Below, piece after piece: positions 21,650 through 32,192 of a DNA stretch of 64,000 bases; position 1 is the stretch's first letter, and each line of letters opens with the position of its first letter. The DNA lies in contig JAYMGJ010000050.1 in NCBI GenBank assembly GCA_037178675.1, positions 186,001 to 250,000 on the forward strand, in the 5' to 3' direction. A program made the translations under genes and the position numbers. The notes under the pieces are model-generated. The model ran no database searches and was not told the DNA's origin. It worked only from the letters and a program-made list of their open reading frames with translations. This stretch comes from Scleroderma bovista (taxonomy: Eukaryota; Basidiomycota; Agaricomycetes; Boletales; Sclerodermataceae).

Positions 21650-23002
21650 CTATTTTTTTGCCTCGGTGGAGGCCGTCGGTTTGGCTTCCGACGTGTTCGT
21701 GGTAGAGGCAGTAGCTGCCCTAGCCTTGGCTGCTCGAGAGCCTGACTTGGGGCAGTCCTTGGCCTTGTGGCCAGTTGCTCCACAGAACATGCACAGATTC
21801 ATGTTGAACCTGCGCTTGCGTTCCTCAGAGGTCAGCTTGCCGTCCTTGCCGAGCTTGTCCGAAAGCTCAGCAGTCTTGCCCGACTTGTTGGCTTTCTGAG
21901 TCGGGGTTGACGACAAAGAGGACTGGGCAGTGTTGCCCGAGGATTTACCCTTGTCGGTCTTACCCGACTTGGTGTTGGGGGTGTTGGTACTAGTGCTGGT
22001 AGAGGTCTTATTCTGACGAGCGACCTCTTCCTTGCATTCCCAATATCGGGCATCGATCTCCTGGGTAAGGACGCGAAGACCGTTCAGAGTGCGCGGTTTA
22101 CCGACATGGCTTATCTTGTCCTTGATTCGGTCGGGGAGACCTGTGTAGAAGTGATGACACAGGGCGCCATCGCCGTAGCCCCGAACCTGGGACACGATAT
22201 GGTTGAAGTCAACCATGTATCGATTGGCACGATGGTTTTCCTTCATACGGAGGTGGTCGAGCTGATGCTCGGCGTCGGCAACAGGGTCGTGGGGACCGAA
22301 GGTGGTTTGGAGTTCAATGACAAACTCTTCCCAATCGGTCATCCAGATCGGACGGTTAATGGGATCTCCTGCACTGAGTAGGTCTGGCTCGAACCATTCG
22401 AGAGCCATTCCTTTGAGGTACGATTGCGCGAACGTGACCTTGGTTCGGTCAGTGCGAAAAGCCTTCGGTTGGTCCTGGAAGTTGAGCTCGCACTGGACTA
22501 GGAATGTGCGCAACTTCTTTGGATCGGTCCCGTCGAAGGTGTCGGGTTCGCGTACCTTGGTGCGAGACGAAGATTCAGATGAGCATGAAGAACGCGCGAG
22601 TCTGTCGATAGCGATGGAGAGGTTGTTAAAGATGACTAGACCGGCCTCTTCTTGGTCGGGGATGCCTTCAATAGGGTCTTCACCGCCATCATCAGGGTTT
22701 GGATCGTCGGGGTCGTCGGGACCATCACCTCCGGGACCATCGTCACCGGGATGGTCATCACCTAGGTCATCGCCGAGATCTTCGACGAAGGCCCCAGGTG
22801 GGCGACGCTGAGCGGGGGAGGAGGCTCTCCGAGCGGAGAAACCTTGGAATTGGGAGACAGAGTCGGGTGAGCGCCTGAGGCTAGTCAGGGTGCTCAAGGC
22901 AGCAGCCCGACGAGTGTTGGATGCTGAGGGTTCTGGGTTGTTTGCGCAAGCAGTGCGCGAGCGAGTTTGGATTGTCCTGGACATAGATGGTTGTGAACTC
23001 AT
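21650..23002 (-). CDS. G-A Gag
   Basis: 450 residues from the ATG at 23002, 23 bp after the 5' LTR. It has an N-terminal acidic Pro/Asp/Gly-rich segment and a retrotransposon capsid-like region (FLVQCELNFQDQ, YLKGMALEWFEPDL, YMVDFNHIVSQV). A CCHC zinc knuckle, CMFCGATGHKAKDC, lies near residue 405. It ends EAKK-stop, with the slippery run directly before the stop. The product would assemble the particle and package RNA. Confidence 0.93.
   Translation of the reverse strand: MSSQPSMSRTIQTRSRTACANNPEPSASNTRRAAALSTLTSLRRSPDSVSQFQGFSARRASSPAQRRPPGAFVEDLGDDLGDDHPGDDGPGGDGPDDPDDPNPDDGGEDPIEGIPDQEEAGLVIFNNLSIAIDRLARSSCSSESSSRTKVREPDTFDGTDPKKLRTFLVQCELNFQDQPKAFRTDRTKVTFAQSYLKGMALEWFEPDLLSAGDPINRPIWMTDWEEFVIELQTTFGPHDPVADAEHQLDHLRMKENHRANRYMVDFNHIVSQVRGYGDGALCHHFYTGLPDRIKDKISHVGKPRTLNGLRVLTQEIDARYWECKEEVARQNKTSTSTSTNTPNTKSGKTDKGKSSGNTAQSSLSSTPTQKANKSGKTAELSDKLGKDGKLTSEERKRRFNMNLCMFCGATGHKAKDCPKSGSRAAKARAATASTTNTSEAKPTASTEAKK
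21653..21659 (-). promoter_or_regulatory. -1 frameshift slippery site, A AAA AAA, at the G-A gag stop
   Basis: In the gag frame the end reads GCA AAA AAA TAG. Slipping back one base bypasses the UAG and stays open into the pol ATG frame at 21590 without another stop. G-B has the same arrangement at 50939-50945. Confidence 0.8.
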
Positions 23003-23012
23003 ACAAGACTAG

Positions 23013-23023
23013 AGTTTGAATAT
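23013..23023 (-). promoter_or_regulatory. Putative self-priming site of G-A
   Basis: The minus-strand sequence ATATTCAAACT, two bases after the 5' LTR, is complementary at 10 of 11 positions to AGTTCGAATAT in the LTR (minus strand from 23268). That sequence lies 35 nt after the TATA box TATAAATA (23303). The single mismatch is a CpG to CpA change. The arrangement matches the self-priming described for Tf1 of fission yeast, in which the mRNA 5' end serves as primer. Confidence 0.6.
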
Positions 23024-23025
23024 AC

Positions 23026-23651
23026 TGTCAAGACCGGTTCTTCACCGATCTGATCTCTACGAGGGGTCTGGGGGTCAGAGGTTGGCCTAGCGGTAAGACC
23101 AAGATGCCACGTAGCGTAGTCGTGCTTCCCGAGTAATTAAGAAGGCCGACCGAGGGTTGTACAGAGTGTCTGAGGGTAAACAGTCAACGACCGAGTACTT
23201 GTACGAGGGCAGAGACCGAGAGCACGAAGGGAGAACAGATGAGAAGTATCTTATTCAATATTCGAACTGAAACTACAACAGACCGAGTATCTAGGTATTT
23301 ATACTGAGTAGAACGGATGAGGCGATGTACGGGAAGTCGGGATTACCGACGAACGACGAGCGCAGCCGCGCTGTGCGCTGAGTAAGTACGGTAAGTGCGA
23401 TAACCGGTTTACCGATAGACATTGTGTTAGTAATGCAACAGGACGGGAACGTATAGTAACCGGAAACAAGAAAGGAAACATATTAGGTAATAGTACAGAG
23501 AGACAGAACGGACAACGCGCTCACCGATCGGTGGCGATACAGGACAGATAGAAAGAAATGGAAAAGGGAGTGCATACAATAGACGGACGGCGAACGCGTG
23601 GACGTGATCGGACAATAGGGTACAGGGTGATCGGATGTCACGGTCGTGACA
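23026..23651 (-). mobile_element. G-A 5' LTR
   Basis: 626 bp, the same length as the 3' LTR. In sense direction it has the TATA box TATAAATA (23303-23296) and a predicted start of transcription at about 23268. It ends GAACCGGTCTTGACA. Confidence 0.95.
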
Positions 23652-24062
23652 GGGACTCGGCTTCAGAGGGGGAGGGGAACCGGGTGGCAGATAATGCCCA
23701 GCGTGATCACACGGAGTTCCTATGCAGTGATGGTCAGCGCTTGTATGGGATGTATTGACAGAAATGAACATACCATCAAGAAGGGGGTGATAACTCACTT
23801 TCCGCTCTTGAGGACATTGCCCTGCACCTGCATTATCTTCATCTGGCCCAGGTAGATCCCTACCATCAGCGAAGTCATAATCTTGATGAACTTCCTCCAT
23901 CTCAGTGGGGTCGATCAGCTGTGGACGAATCCCGTGGTTGAGGTGCTGCTTTTGCATATGCTGTTTCATACCACCTCGAGTCAAGCATGTCTTGGTGCAG
24001 CCGTCAACACCACAGACATAGACTCTGTGGTTGAATGGATGCACTGGCGGGCGGTGAGGCAT

Positions 24063-24231
24063 GGTGACTGCACACGTTTATCGACTGGCAGGCTGGTCCC
24101 GTCTGAGCTGTCATTCAGAGTAGATCTGTCATATCAACTGTGCAGTTTTAAACAGTGGCTGACAAAGAAAAAAACAAACAAACCCGGCGGTCACCCAAAC
24201 ATCAAGCCTCCCTCAGTCACCCACCACTGAC
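24063..24231. promoter_or_regulatory. Shared intergenic region between divergent Plavaka and 616-residue genes
   Basis: Only 169 bp separate the Plavaka ATG (24062, minus) from the ATG at 24232 (plus). It contains a TTTTAAACAG element (24146) and an A-rich AAAGAAAAAAACAAACAAA tract, followed by a pyrimidine-rich leader. A common bidirectional promoter is likely from geometry alone. Confidence 0.5.
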
Positions 24232-26094
24232 ATGGCGAGCCAGCCGACATGTGCTATCAGCACATGGTCATCCAACAAACATGCTCATCCTGGAAAGCCC
24301 GACTTACCTGCACCTAGACGTCCTGCAGAAGTTGTACAAGCTGAGAAGGCAGCAAAAGCGATGGAAGACTCCCAAAGGGCAGCCGCAATTCAGGTTGGCA
24401 TTCAGCATGCCACAAGTATTGAATATGATCTGTCAATGAAGGCATTGAGTCAAACTGAACAATTCAAGAAACCAAACTCAGCCTTTATGAAGAAAAAAAC
24501 CTGGCAGCCGCAAACTGAGGAAGCGAGCCAAGTCGTCGACGATGATCTTGAAGGCAAAAATGAAGCTGTCGATGAAGATGAAACGTTAGTCAACGGTAAG
24601 TCTGATTGCGACCTAGTGCAAAGTAGATGGTAGACTTACATTCATTCATGCTTTGAGTGCCAGATGGTGTCTCGACTCCTAGTGGATCAGAATTTGAACT
24701 TGGGGCAGATGATGGAGGGGATGAAGACAATAGGCGCCCTAACGTCGTCCCAGAAGTCCACAATTCCAAAAAGAGAACAAAGGCAAAGCCCACGCGCGAG
24801 GCGATTACACAAGCATGCCACGACTTTGACTACCCTGCAACGCCTGCTGGTGGAGGGAAATGTGCCCGTGAGGCTCTCTCAGAGGAACAATCAGCGCCAG
24901 GGTAAGTCAGGATGGGTTTCAAGTATTTCCCTTGGCTACTAACTACTCCGATGACAGTACTGGCAGCGACAGAACTATCAAAAAGCAACATTTAGAAGGA
25001 ACCAGGCATGGAACCCAATCAGTGGTCAATCGTACGACAAGCAGGCTGAGGTCTGGCTTCCATCCCAACAATGGGCAAGCAAAGGTGACACAAGGACTTG
25101 CGCCATCTCAGCCTCTCGATCCTTTGACCACATCCTCGGGTCTGACCTATCGAGGCTCGCCCATCACTCCCACACCGTATACTCGCGGAGGACTCCGTAG
25201 TGATGAAGACAATAGTTTCGGCCCATCATCGGACTCATTCACGGCACCTATGAAGAGTACTGGCCAGACAGTCTTGAAGGCAGTTAATCCAGTACGTGTT
25301 GCTCTCATGTCCTCTTGCCTTGTGACTGATTTTCATTCTGCTTTCAATGTAGTCTGCCACGACGGTCATACCAAACATGCCACAACAGTGCCTTCAACGG
25401 TCCACAGTTATCAGCAATGCGGTGTGCGCCTAAGTGAGGGAAGAGGTCAGAACAACCAACAACCAACACCAAATGACAGCAAAATGCAAGTGGTGGTCTT
25501 CCTTTGCGTTTCTGGTATTTAATCTCCTCAGGGGGATGTGCTGCACGCCTTCAGGAAGGATGCAGGAGGGAAGGGAAGGGCTTCTGATGGGGATGATATG
25601 CGACTGGGGATGGTATTGACTCCTCTTCAGCCTACCACAATGGTTAGGAAGAGTCCTGGGATAGAAGAGTGATGATAGATTGATGACAGGGGTGTAACAG
25701 CAGTGATGGAGCAACAGGGAAGCAAGGGGACAGTTCCTGCTTCAAGAATACAATGGACAGTGATGGGATGGAGTGGACAGAGATGCTAGACTGCGCTTCA
25801 GCCTAGAGAAATGATCAGATACAAGATATATCTGATAAACAGCAATATAGGAGCTTTAGGCCAGCACTGAGTGACCTACAAGTCCAAAGACAAAGAGGGA
25901 GCTTATAGACAGTGAGGGAGAGTGAATGTGGTCGCTTTATTGAGGGGGAAGCAGACACTTCCTTGCAGCCTTTGGCTGCTGGTTTATATACAGGAGGGGC
26001 TGTGGCCCTGTAAGCACAAATGACTAAGTGCTTGGTAAGAGATTGGTAAGCGATTGATAAGCAGTGTAATCAGGCTGAGTCATCGATGGGGAGA

Positions 26095-27334
26095 TGTCAA
26101 GACCGGTTCTCCTCAATGATCTTACTTGGAGGTCCAGGGGTGCAGAGAACTAATGAGGAGGTAAGTCCAGACACTAGTATGTGCTACTTAGTGCAGAGAG
26201 TCAAGTCCAGGTCATACGGATGAAGTCCGGGTGCTAGAGGAGCACTGGAAGTTAGTCCGGGTTTTGCGGAGTTAGTCCGGACCACAGGAAAGTGGACCGG
26301 AGTAAAGCGCAGTTTGTCCGGACGAAGGACATCCCAGAGGTGGGATAAGTCCTGAGAGGTCTAGCATTGAGTCTGGGACAGAGTTGGCTTTTGCCCTTGT
26401 GCGAGTAGGAGACTTGCTAGGATCAGACATAGGACCAAGGGGATGAGATAGGACAGAGACCGGAGATGGCCGGAGTTCAGGAGTTCAGGTGGACAGATGG
26501 ATTAAGGGGAGCATAGTGGGTAGTACAGAGGGAGGAGTATCTTAGTCGAGATTTGATCTAAGGATCTACTAGGCCGGAGTACGGTAGTTTATATAGTAAT
26601 GAGAACTAGGGTGAGTACATATGGTGACAAGTAAACACCTTAGTCGGGACAAGGGATGGAGCAGAAGCAGACAGGAAAATAAACCAGGTACAAGAAAATA
26701 AAGCAGGGACAGGAAAATAAACCGGAGCGGAAGCAGACACGGGGAACTAGAGTTACAGGGACGATGGAGGAAAAGCAGGGACAAGGGAACTAGGTCGGAA
26801 GAGGACAGGTAAGGGTCAGAGGTGGACTTAACTAATGTTAAGTCCGGAGCGATGTCCAGGACCGGAGGAAGCAGGACCGGAGGAAGTGCAAGAGCGGAGG
26901 GAGTGCACAAGTGGAGGAAGGGCAGAGTAGCCGGAGGAAGGTCTGGAGTTGGACATGGAAATGTCCAAGGCCATTGGTGGACCTATCAGAGGGAGTGGAA
27001 TGGAACAGGAGCAGACCTGAGCTGGAGTTGGATGTACCAGCCGGAGTTGGGCTAGGTCGCAGACCAGACAAAGGGAGTGGCCGGACTGAAACCGGAGTAG
27101 TGACTAATGGTAGGTACAGGTCTGACATGGAGGAGTTAGACCGTGGATCTGTCTAGAGGAAGACAGGGGTTAGTCCTGAGGTGGAGATGGATGTAGTGAC
27201 CGGAGTTGAGCTGGAGTGCAGCTATGGGGCTGGAGATGGTCGGACTAGATCCAGAGTTGCGTCTATGCCTAAGGAGAGGTCAGGCGGGCCAGGTTTAGAC
27301 TGGAGTTGCGACTGGGAAAAGTATGGATATGACA
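26095..27334 (-). mobile_element. Solo gypsy LTR, family G-D, copy 1
   Basis: A 1240-bp unit, TGTCAAGACCGG to GGATATGACA, with a perfect TSD, GGAGA (26090-26094, 27335-27339), inside LTR-A copy A. The unfilled site is seen at 56090. A second copy, inverted, is at 29273-30475. Confidence 0.92.
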
Positions 27335-27986
27335 GGAGAGCCTGAACAAGCTGCTGAGCCAAGGGAAAGAGCAAAAACATAGGTAAAAAGGGGTGTACAA
27401 CAAGAATATGGAAAAATCATTGCATGGGGCCCAAAAGAGAGGGGGGGAAAGCATGGGATGAGTAGATCGAAGCTAAATGAGCATATGCGATGACATAATG
27501 CATATGAATCATAGGGGCATGAGTCATGAATTGATAAGCAGCATGATAAGCATGATTTGAAGGATGATTGGTAAGTGATTGGTAAGGGGAGTAATGGGGA
27601 TTAGTAATGCCAAGAGGGGATGAATAATGCGCAGCAGAGTGAGTCAGAGTGAGCCAGAGTGACTCTGTGTGACTCAGACAGAAGGGAAGCACAACCTATG
27701 ATTTATTGAACTTTAGATCTGGAGATGAGCTTCTGAAGCAGTGCCACTGATGGGAGTGGCTGGGGGATAATAAAAGAATTGATCCGACCAGAAGAGCAGT
27801 GTCAGGGGGCCTGGAATGACAAGTAGAGTCACAGCTGGTCACAGAGTGTCACAAATCCCTTGGATTGAGCTTCTGTAGAGCAAAAACATGAAATTTGGTG
27901 CTCCCAAAGTGCAGTCTTCCCTTGAGCAGTAAGGGGAAGGTTCTGTACTCTATTAGGGCTCCTAAGAAGGGTTCTAGAGCACTGTT

Positions 27987-28484
27987 TCATTCGTGTTTGT
28001 TGCGGGATAGCAGGGAAGTGAAACATGAATAGCAGATTTGACGTGTCCATGGAAGCGAGATGAATGATAGAGGGAGATGGATGTGACAGGACTCTGGGAT
28101 GAAAGGACCATATGCAGAGGACTCAGGAGACACAGAGACAACCAGGTATGAATTTTCAAGTCTAACGATAGACTTGAGACGACCAAAGTATGTGCGTGAC
28201 GCAGGACTGACGAGGAGAACGCGCTGACCGAGAACCAGAGGGACTGAGGGAGCAGGCTGGGAAGATATGTACCAGACAGTACACAGGAGCTCAGGGAGAG
28301 GCTGTCCCAAGAGCAGGACATAGTTGAGGTCTGCTGCAATAGCAGAGAAACATTCCAGAGAAAATGTGGACTCCATAGTGAGTGATGAAGTGGGTGTCTG
28401 GATTGCAGGTGGAATATCTCCATGGGAAATGAATGGATTTACGTCGGAACTTGACAGGCAGATAGACCACGGTCTAGGCTCCAT
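27987..28484 (-). CDS. 165-codon ORF inside LTR-A copy A, function unknown
   Basis: The frame starts with an ATG (MEPRPWSICLSSSD). The copy at 51625-52122 has the same length and start, with about 17 amino-acid differences. Roughly 30 nucleotide differences separate the two, not strongly skewed to synonymous sites, so selection is not shown. There is no recognisable domain; it is rich in Ser, Pro and Leu. It lies on the sense strand of the LTR, upstream of the TATA box. Confidence 0.3.
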   Translation of the reverse strand: MEPRPWSICLSSSDVNPFISHGDIPPAIQTPTSSLTMESTFSLECFSAIAADLNYVLLLGQPLPELLCTVWYISSQPAPSVPLVLGQRVLLVSPASRTYFGRLKSIVRLENSYLVVSVSPESSAYGPFIPESCHIHLPLSFISLPWTRQICYSCFTSLLSRNKHE

Positions 28485-29272
28485 GATGGTATAGTCACAT
28501 GATTGATAGCTTCAAAAATGGCGGAGCTATTCAAAATATCGGAATGCCAGCACTGGGCGCCTAAATTTGACATTTGGGCGCTAGAAATGATTCTTCCTTT
28601 TCTCCTTCATTTCTCTATCGTTTCTTCTGCTTCTTTGGTTGTTCTGGTATGGGAGTTGGACTGCAGTAGGTTGCATTCCTCTCTCATACTGAAATGATCA
28701 TCAATCCTTGGATTCTTCTGCTTCTTGGCGGTTCTCGTGCGATAGATGACTGTCAGCGTTGGCATTCATCTCTCGCATCAGGATAGTCATTCTCGTGCGA
28801 TAGATGGCTACAATGAGCTTGTATTCATTCTTCGCATAAGGATAGTCTTGACTTTGCATGATAGCGAGGGCTGTCTGTATCCCTCAAGTCAGGACAATCT
28901 TTCAACAGATCTTGGGTGTGCGTTCTTTGCATTAGTTTCATCAGCTAACTTTCTCCATGTCCACAGTACCAAACATGTTTGGTGCGTGACAGCGGTGGCC
29001 TCAACAAAGTCCCGTCAAGCCCCTTCCAATAACGATCTACCTGCTGGCTCTCTCCGTGCCTTCACCATGTGCTTCGTACCCATATTACGGAAGTTTGTTG
29101 GCTCCTTGGAGAACCCTTGGCTCACTGAGGGCCTGGTGGGCCCCATGCAAATAATATGGGATGGAGCAATGCAGGAATGGCCACACAAATTTGCTGAGGA
29201 CGAGGACAAACTCTACCGCCTGGTAAGTGGCTATTCGTCACCACTGCCTACAGCCGCCCTTACACTATCGTA

Positions 29273-30475
29273 TGTCATATCCATACTTTTCCAGTCGCAA
29301 CTCCGGTCTAACCATGGCCTGCCTGACCTCTCCTTAGGCATAGATGCAACTCCGGATCTAGTCCGGCCATCTCCAGCCCTATAGCTGCACTCCAGCTCAA
29401 CTCCAGTCACTACGTCCATCTCCGCCTCAGGACTAACCCCTGTCTTCCTACAGACAGGTCCACAGTCTAACTCCTCCATGTCGGACCTGTACCTACCACT
29501 AGTCACTACTCCGGTTTCAGTCCAGCCACTCCCTTAGCCTTGTCTGCGACGTAGCCCAACTCCGGCTGGTACATCCAACTCTGGCTCAGTTCTGCTCCTG
29601 CTCCTGCTCCACTTCCTCTGTCAGGTCCACCAAAGGCTTAGGACATTTCCATGTCCAACTCCAGACCTTCCTCCGGCTACTCCGCCCTTCCTCCACCTGT
29701 GCACTCCCTCCGCTCTTGCACTTCCTCCGGTCCCACTTCCTCTGGTCCTGGACATCGCTCCGGACTTAACATTAGTTAAGTCCACCTCTGACCCTTACCT
29801 GTCCTCTTCCGACCTAGTTCCCTTGTCCCTGCTTTTCCTCTGTCGTCCCTGTAACTCTAGTTCCCCGTGTCTGCTTCCGCTCCGGTTTATTTTCCTGTCT
29901 GCTTCTGCTCCATCCCTTGTCTCGACATTAAGGTGTTTACTTGTCACCATATATACTCACCTTAGTTTCATTACTATATAAACTACCGTACTCCGGCCTA
30001 GTAGTCCTTAGATCAAATCTCGACTAAGATACTCCCCACTCTGTACTACCCATTATGCTCTCCTAATCCATCTGTTCATCTGAACTCCTGAACTCCGGCC
30101 AACTCCGGCCTCCATCCTATCTCGTCCCCTTGGTCCTATGTCCGATCCTAGCAAGTCTCCTACTTGCATGAGGGAAAAAGCCACCTCTGTCCCAGACTCA
30201 ACACTAGACCTCTCAGGACTTATCCCACCTCTGGGATGTCCTTCGCTCCGGACAAGCTGCACTCAACTCTGGACCACTTTCCCGCGGTCCGGACTTACTC
30301 CGCAAAAACCCGGACTTACTCCCTGTGCTTCTCTAGTGCCCGGACTTCGTTCGTTTGACCCGGACTTGACTCTCTGCACTAACTAGCACCTACTAGTGTC
30401 TGGACTTACCTCCTCATTAGTTCCCTGCACCTCTGGACCTCCTAGTAAGATCATCGAGGAGAACCGGTCTTGACA
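29273..30475 (+). mobile_element. Solo gypsy LTR, family G-D, copy 2
   Basis: A 1203-bp unit, TGTCATATCC to CCGGTCTTGACA, inserted in intron 4 of the 616-codon gene with flanks TCGTA / TCGTT (one mismatch). In sense orientation it has TATATAAAC near 29975. It is inverted relative to copy 1, about 2 kb away. Confidence 0.88.
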
Positions 30476-31314
30476 TCGTTTCTGGATAAATAGTGCATGC
30501 AAAAGATTTATGACTGGCGGACGCAGTTTGGTAAGGCTGCGTTAGATGCTGTGGAGGCTCACTGGGCCTCGGATGCTAAGTATCATAACCCTGAGGTCCG
30601 CAAGGACTATGTTGAATCAGCCCTGAGCCCTGGATTACCATTTATGTATGGCTGTGTCGAGGCCCTTGATGACTTGGGGACTATTCAGGTGTGCAGTGTT
30701 CGTAAACATGGCAATCTGCTGATGTTGCTTCGTTCATAGATGACTAGGTCTTTTCTCTCGCCATTCATTTTGCAGACCTTCGCAAGTCATCTGACTGCTC
30801 TTGTCCCAATCGAGAATATTCCAGACCTCTATGAAGGATACACCGCTATGCCTCCTTTTGGTGCACTCGTGCTCATGGTAACAGCGGTACAGTTGACATT
30901 AATTTATACTTGCATGCACTGTTACTAACAACGTCATTCAGGTGGAGCGTGCACTGCACCTGTATCGCTTGGGTCACAAAGAGGCAAGCTCAAAGAAGGG
31001 TGATCTGAGTTTCTCCGACACGCACTGGGGCACGAAAGCCATTCATTACGTCAAGTCTGTGCGAAAGGTACATGTAAAGAAGTACAATCAAATCATTGCG
31101 GCAGCACGGCCATACTGTGGGGGGCATCGTCGCATCACTGCGAATCACACGTGTGCCACCTCGAGCAGTGAAGCCACGAAAGCATATAAAGACGACCGTG
31201 CTCATATCATGGTCTCCTCTGACATTGACCCAGAGGTATGGTACAGTCTCGTTGCCCTAAATTAACTGATAACCATTATGTTCTCAGTCGGACGGCACAG
31301 TGGATGAGGAATAA

Positions 31315-31935
31315 TCTGAAGGTATAATCTGCAATATTGTGGCTAGAAGTCGTTTAACTGATGTCTGTTGTGTTCTCAGTTGGATGGCCTGGCGGAGGCG
31401 ATTCGAGTGGGCTGCCTTCCACAAAGTTGGAACCGGGATTGTAGTACATATACTACAGTACCGATTATACCTATAAGCCACCCAATCATATATTTCATTT
31501 GGTCATTATTACCAGTGTCTGGAATGGTCTGAGAGCTGCTAATTAGGCTGGGAGGAGCCTGTAATACATATCTGTGATGCATCTGGCTGCTGTCTGACAA
31601 GGGCTGAATAGACCGTGACCAGACAGAATAGGCTGAGAAGAACCTGTAATATATGTCTGTGGTGTATCTGGATGGGGTCTGATGTGGTCTGAATAGACTG
31701 TGACCAGACAGACTCCAGACAATTATGCCTGACCCAGAAAGGAACGCGCCTGAATTCAGACACAGGTCTGGGACACCTGATGTGTCTGACATGTCTGACA
31801 TGGTCTGTCCCAGACACTTCAGACACTTGACGAATTGCTGATGCAGAATATGGGTCATTGCAATACAATACATTATGAATATAATACATTATGGGGGTCA
31901 TATTTAATCATATTCTTAAGTCCAACAGTTGATGT
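31315..31935. repeat. GTCTG-rich repeats downstream of the 616-codon gene
   Basis: Contains two tandem copies of a unit of about 88 bp (around 31540-31627 and 31628-31715, ending GTGACCAGACAG). Further GTCTGACATG / CAGACACTTC motifs follow, then AATTGCTGATG at 31836. The motifs resemble the subterminal arrays of the 2596-8032 element. The gene's 3' UTR probably ends here. Frames on the minus strand are repeat-derived. Confidence 0.5.
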
Positions 31936-32192
31936 TTGAGGGGAGTATTGTCGACCAGATCACGGCCGAGCTGTGCCAGCATCCACCTTGTTTACTTTGG
32001 CATTTGATGAGTTTCTCATATAGGTATATGTAACAATTTGAGACAATTTACTACATTGCGAAGTCGGATGGTGACATCTTTGACTCTATATACTGTAAGA
32101 CTGCTCCTGCATTCCTTCTCATTAAAAGTGTATAATGGCAATCCCAGTTGAATGACTGATCACACAATTTCTGTTGCTGTTTAAGTAACTAT

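Larger units (their letters stand above)
15995..23651 (-). mobile_element. G-A: complete chromodomain Ty3/gypsy retrotransposon
   Basis: A 7657-bp element with two 626-bp LTRs (15995-16620, 23026-23651) and a perfect TSD, GGGAC (15990-15994, 23652-23656). On the minus strand it carries gag and, in the -1 frame, pol. On the plus strand, between pol and the 3' LTR, it has an antisense spliced gene. All frames are intact, so it is a candidate autonomous copy. It sits in exon 2 of the Plavaka transposase gene. Confidence 0.95.
14820..24062 (-). pseudogene. Plavaka-type DNA transposase gene, N-terminal half, split by gypsy G-A
   Basis: On the minus strand, exons join in frame: 24062-23774, 23719-23652 continuing at 15989-15564, 15501-15300, 15241-15013 and 14963-14820, with consensus GT-AG introns of 50-62 nt. 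The product starts with a C2H2-like finger (CGVDGCTKTC...H...H). It continues with PLLDG/TPCD, PPDDYSPYESR, PWMTAKYDVWYRDP, DLMSGQW, GSDKTTVSVATG, CPDGHFHRVIYGLGPYIADYP and GWCPRC. These blocks are, from memory, typical of Plavaka transposases in Agaricomycetes, a cut-and-paste DNA transposon family. The frame crosses the G-A insertion cleanly. About 452 residues are visible. The C-terminal half is missing because copia-2's 3' LTR abuts at 14819. Confidence 0.85.
25423..28991 (-). mobile_element. LTR-A copy A: very large solo LTR, with a nested G-D LTR
   Basis: It runs TGTGCGCCTAAG to GCGTGACA with 4-bp flanks GCGG (25419-25422, 28992-28995), inside exon 4 of the 616-codon gene. Without the G-D LTR (26095-27334) it is about 2.32 kb, matching copy B (51115-53974) once that copy's MITE is removed. 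The sense strand is minus: TATATAAAC near 25988 and AATAAAG near 25943. No gag-pol is attached. A 165-codon frame (28484-27987, minus) is shared with copy B. Confidence 0.8.
24232..31314 (+). pseudogene. Eight-exon gene of unknown function (616 codons), disrupted by LTR insertions
   Basis: Exons at 24232-24595, 24664-24901, 24958-25291, 25353-25422 plus 28996-29222, 30494-30688, 30776-30877, 30942-31235 and 31288-31314. All junctions are GT-AG and phases fit throughout. Leaving out the LTR-A insertion (25423-28991, plus its GCGG duplication) keeps exon 4 in frame, and a solo LTR sits in intron 4. The N-terminus (PGKPDLPAPRRPAEVVQAEKA) is charged and helical. The middle is Ser/Thr/Gly-rich and probably disordered. 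The C-terminal ~270 residues look globular (LPAGSLRAF, LPFMYG, YTAMPPFGALVLM, VERALHLY). From memory this resembles unnamed, often transposon-linked mushroom proteins. It is divergent from the Plavaka transposase and may be its partner gene. I see no catalytic motif. Confidence 0.72.

Noticed and set aside
24232..31314. 616-codon gene as a TET/JBP dioxygenase carried by Plavaka/KDZ
   Set aside because: I looked for HxD...H type iron-binding motifs and the family wording and saw none.
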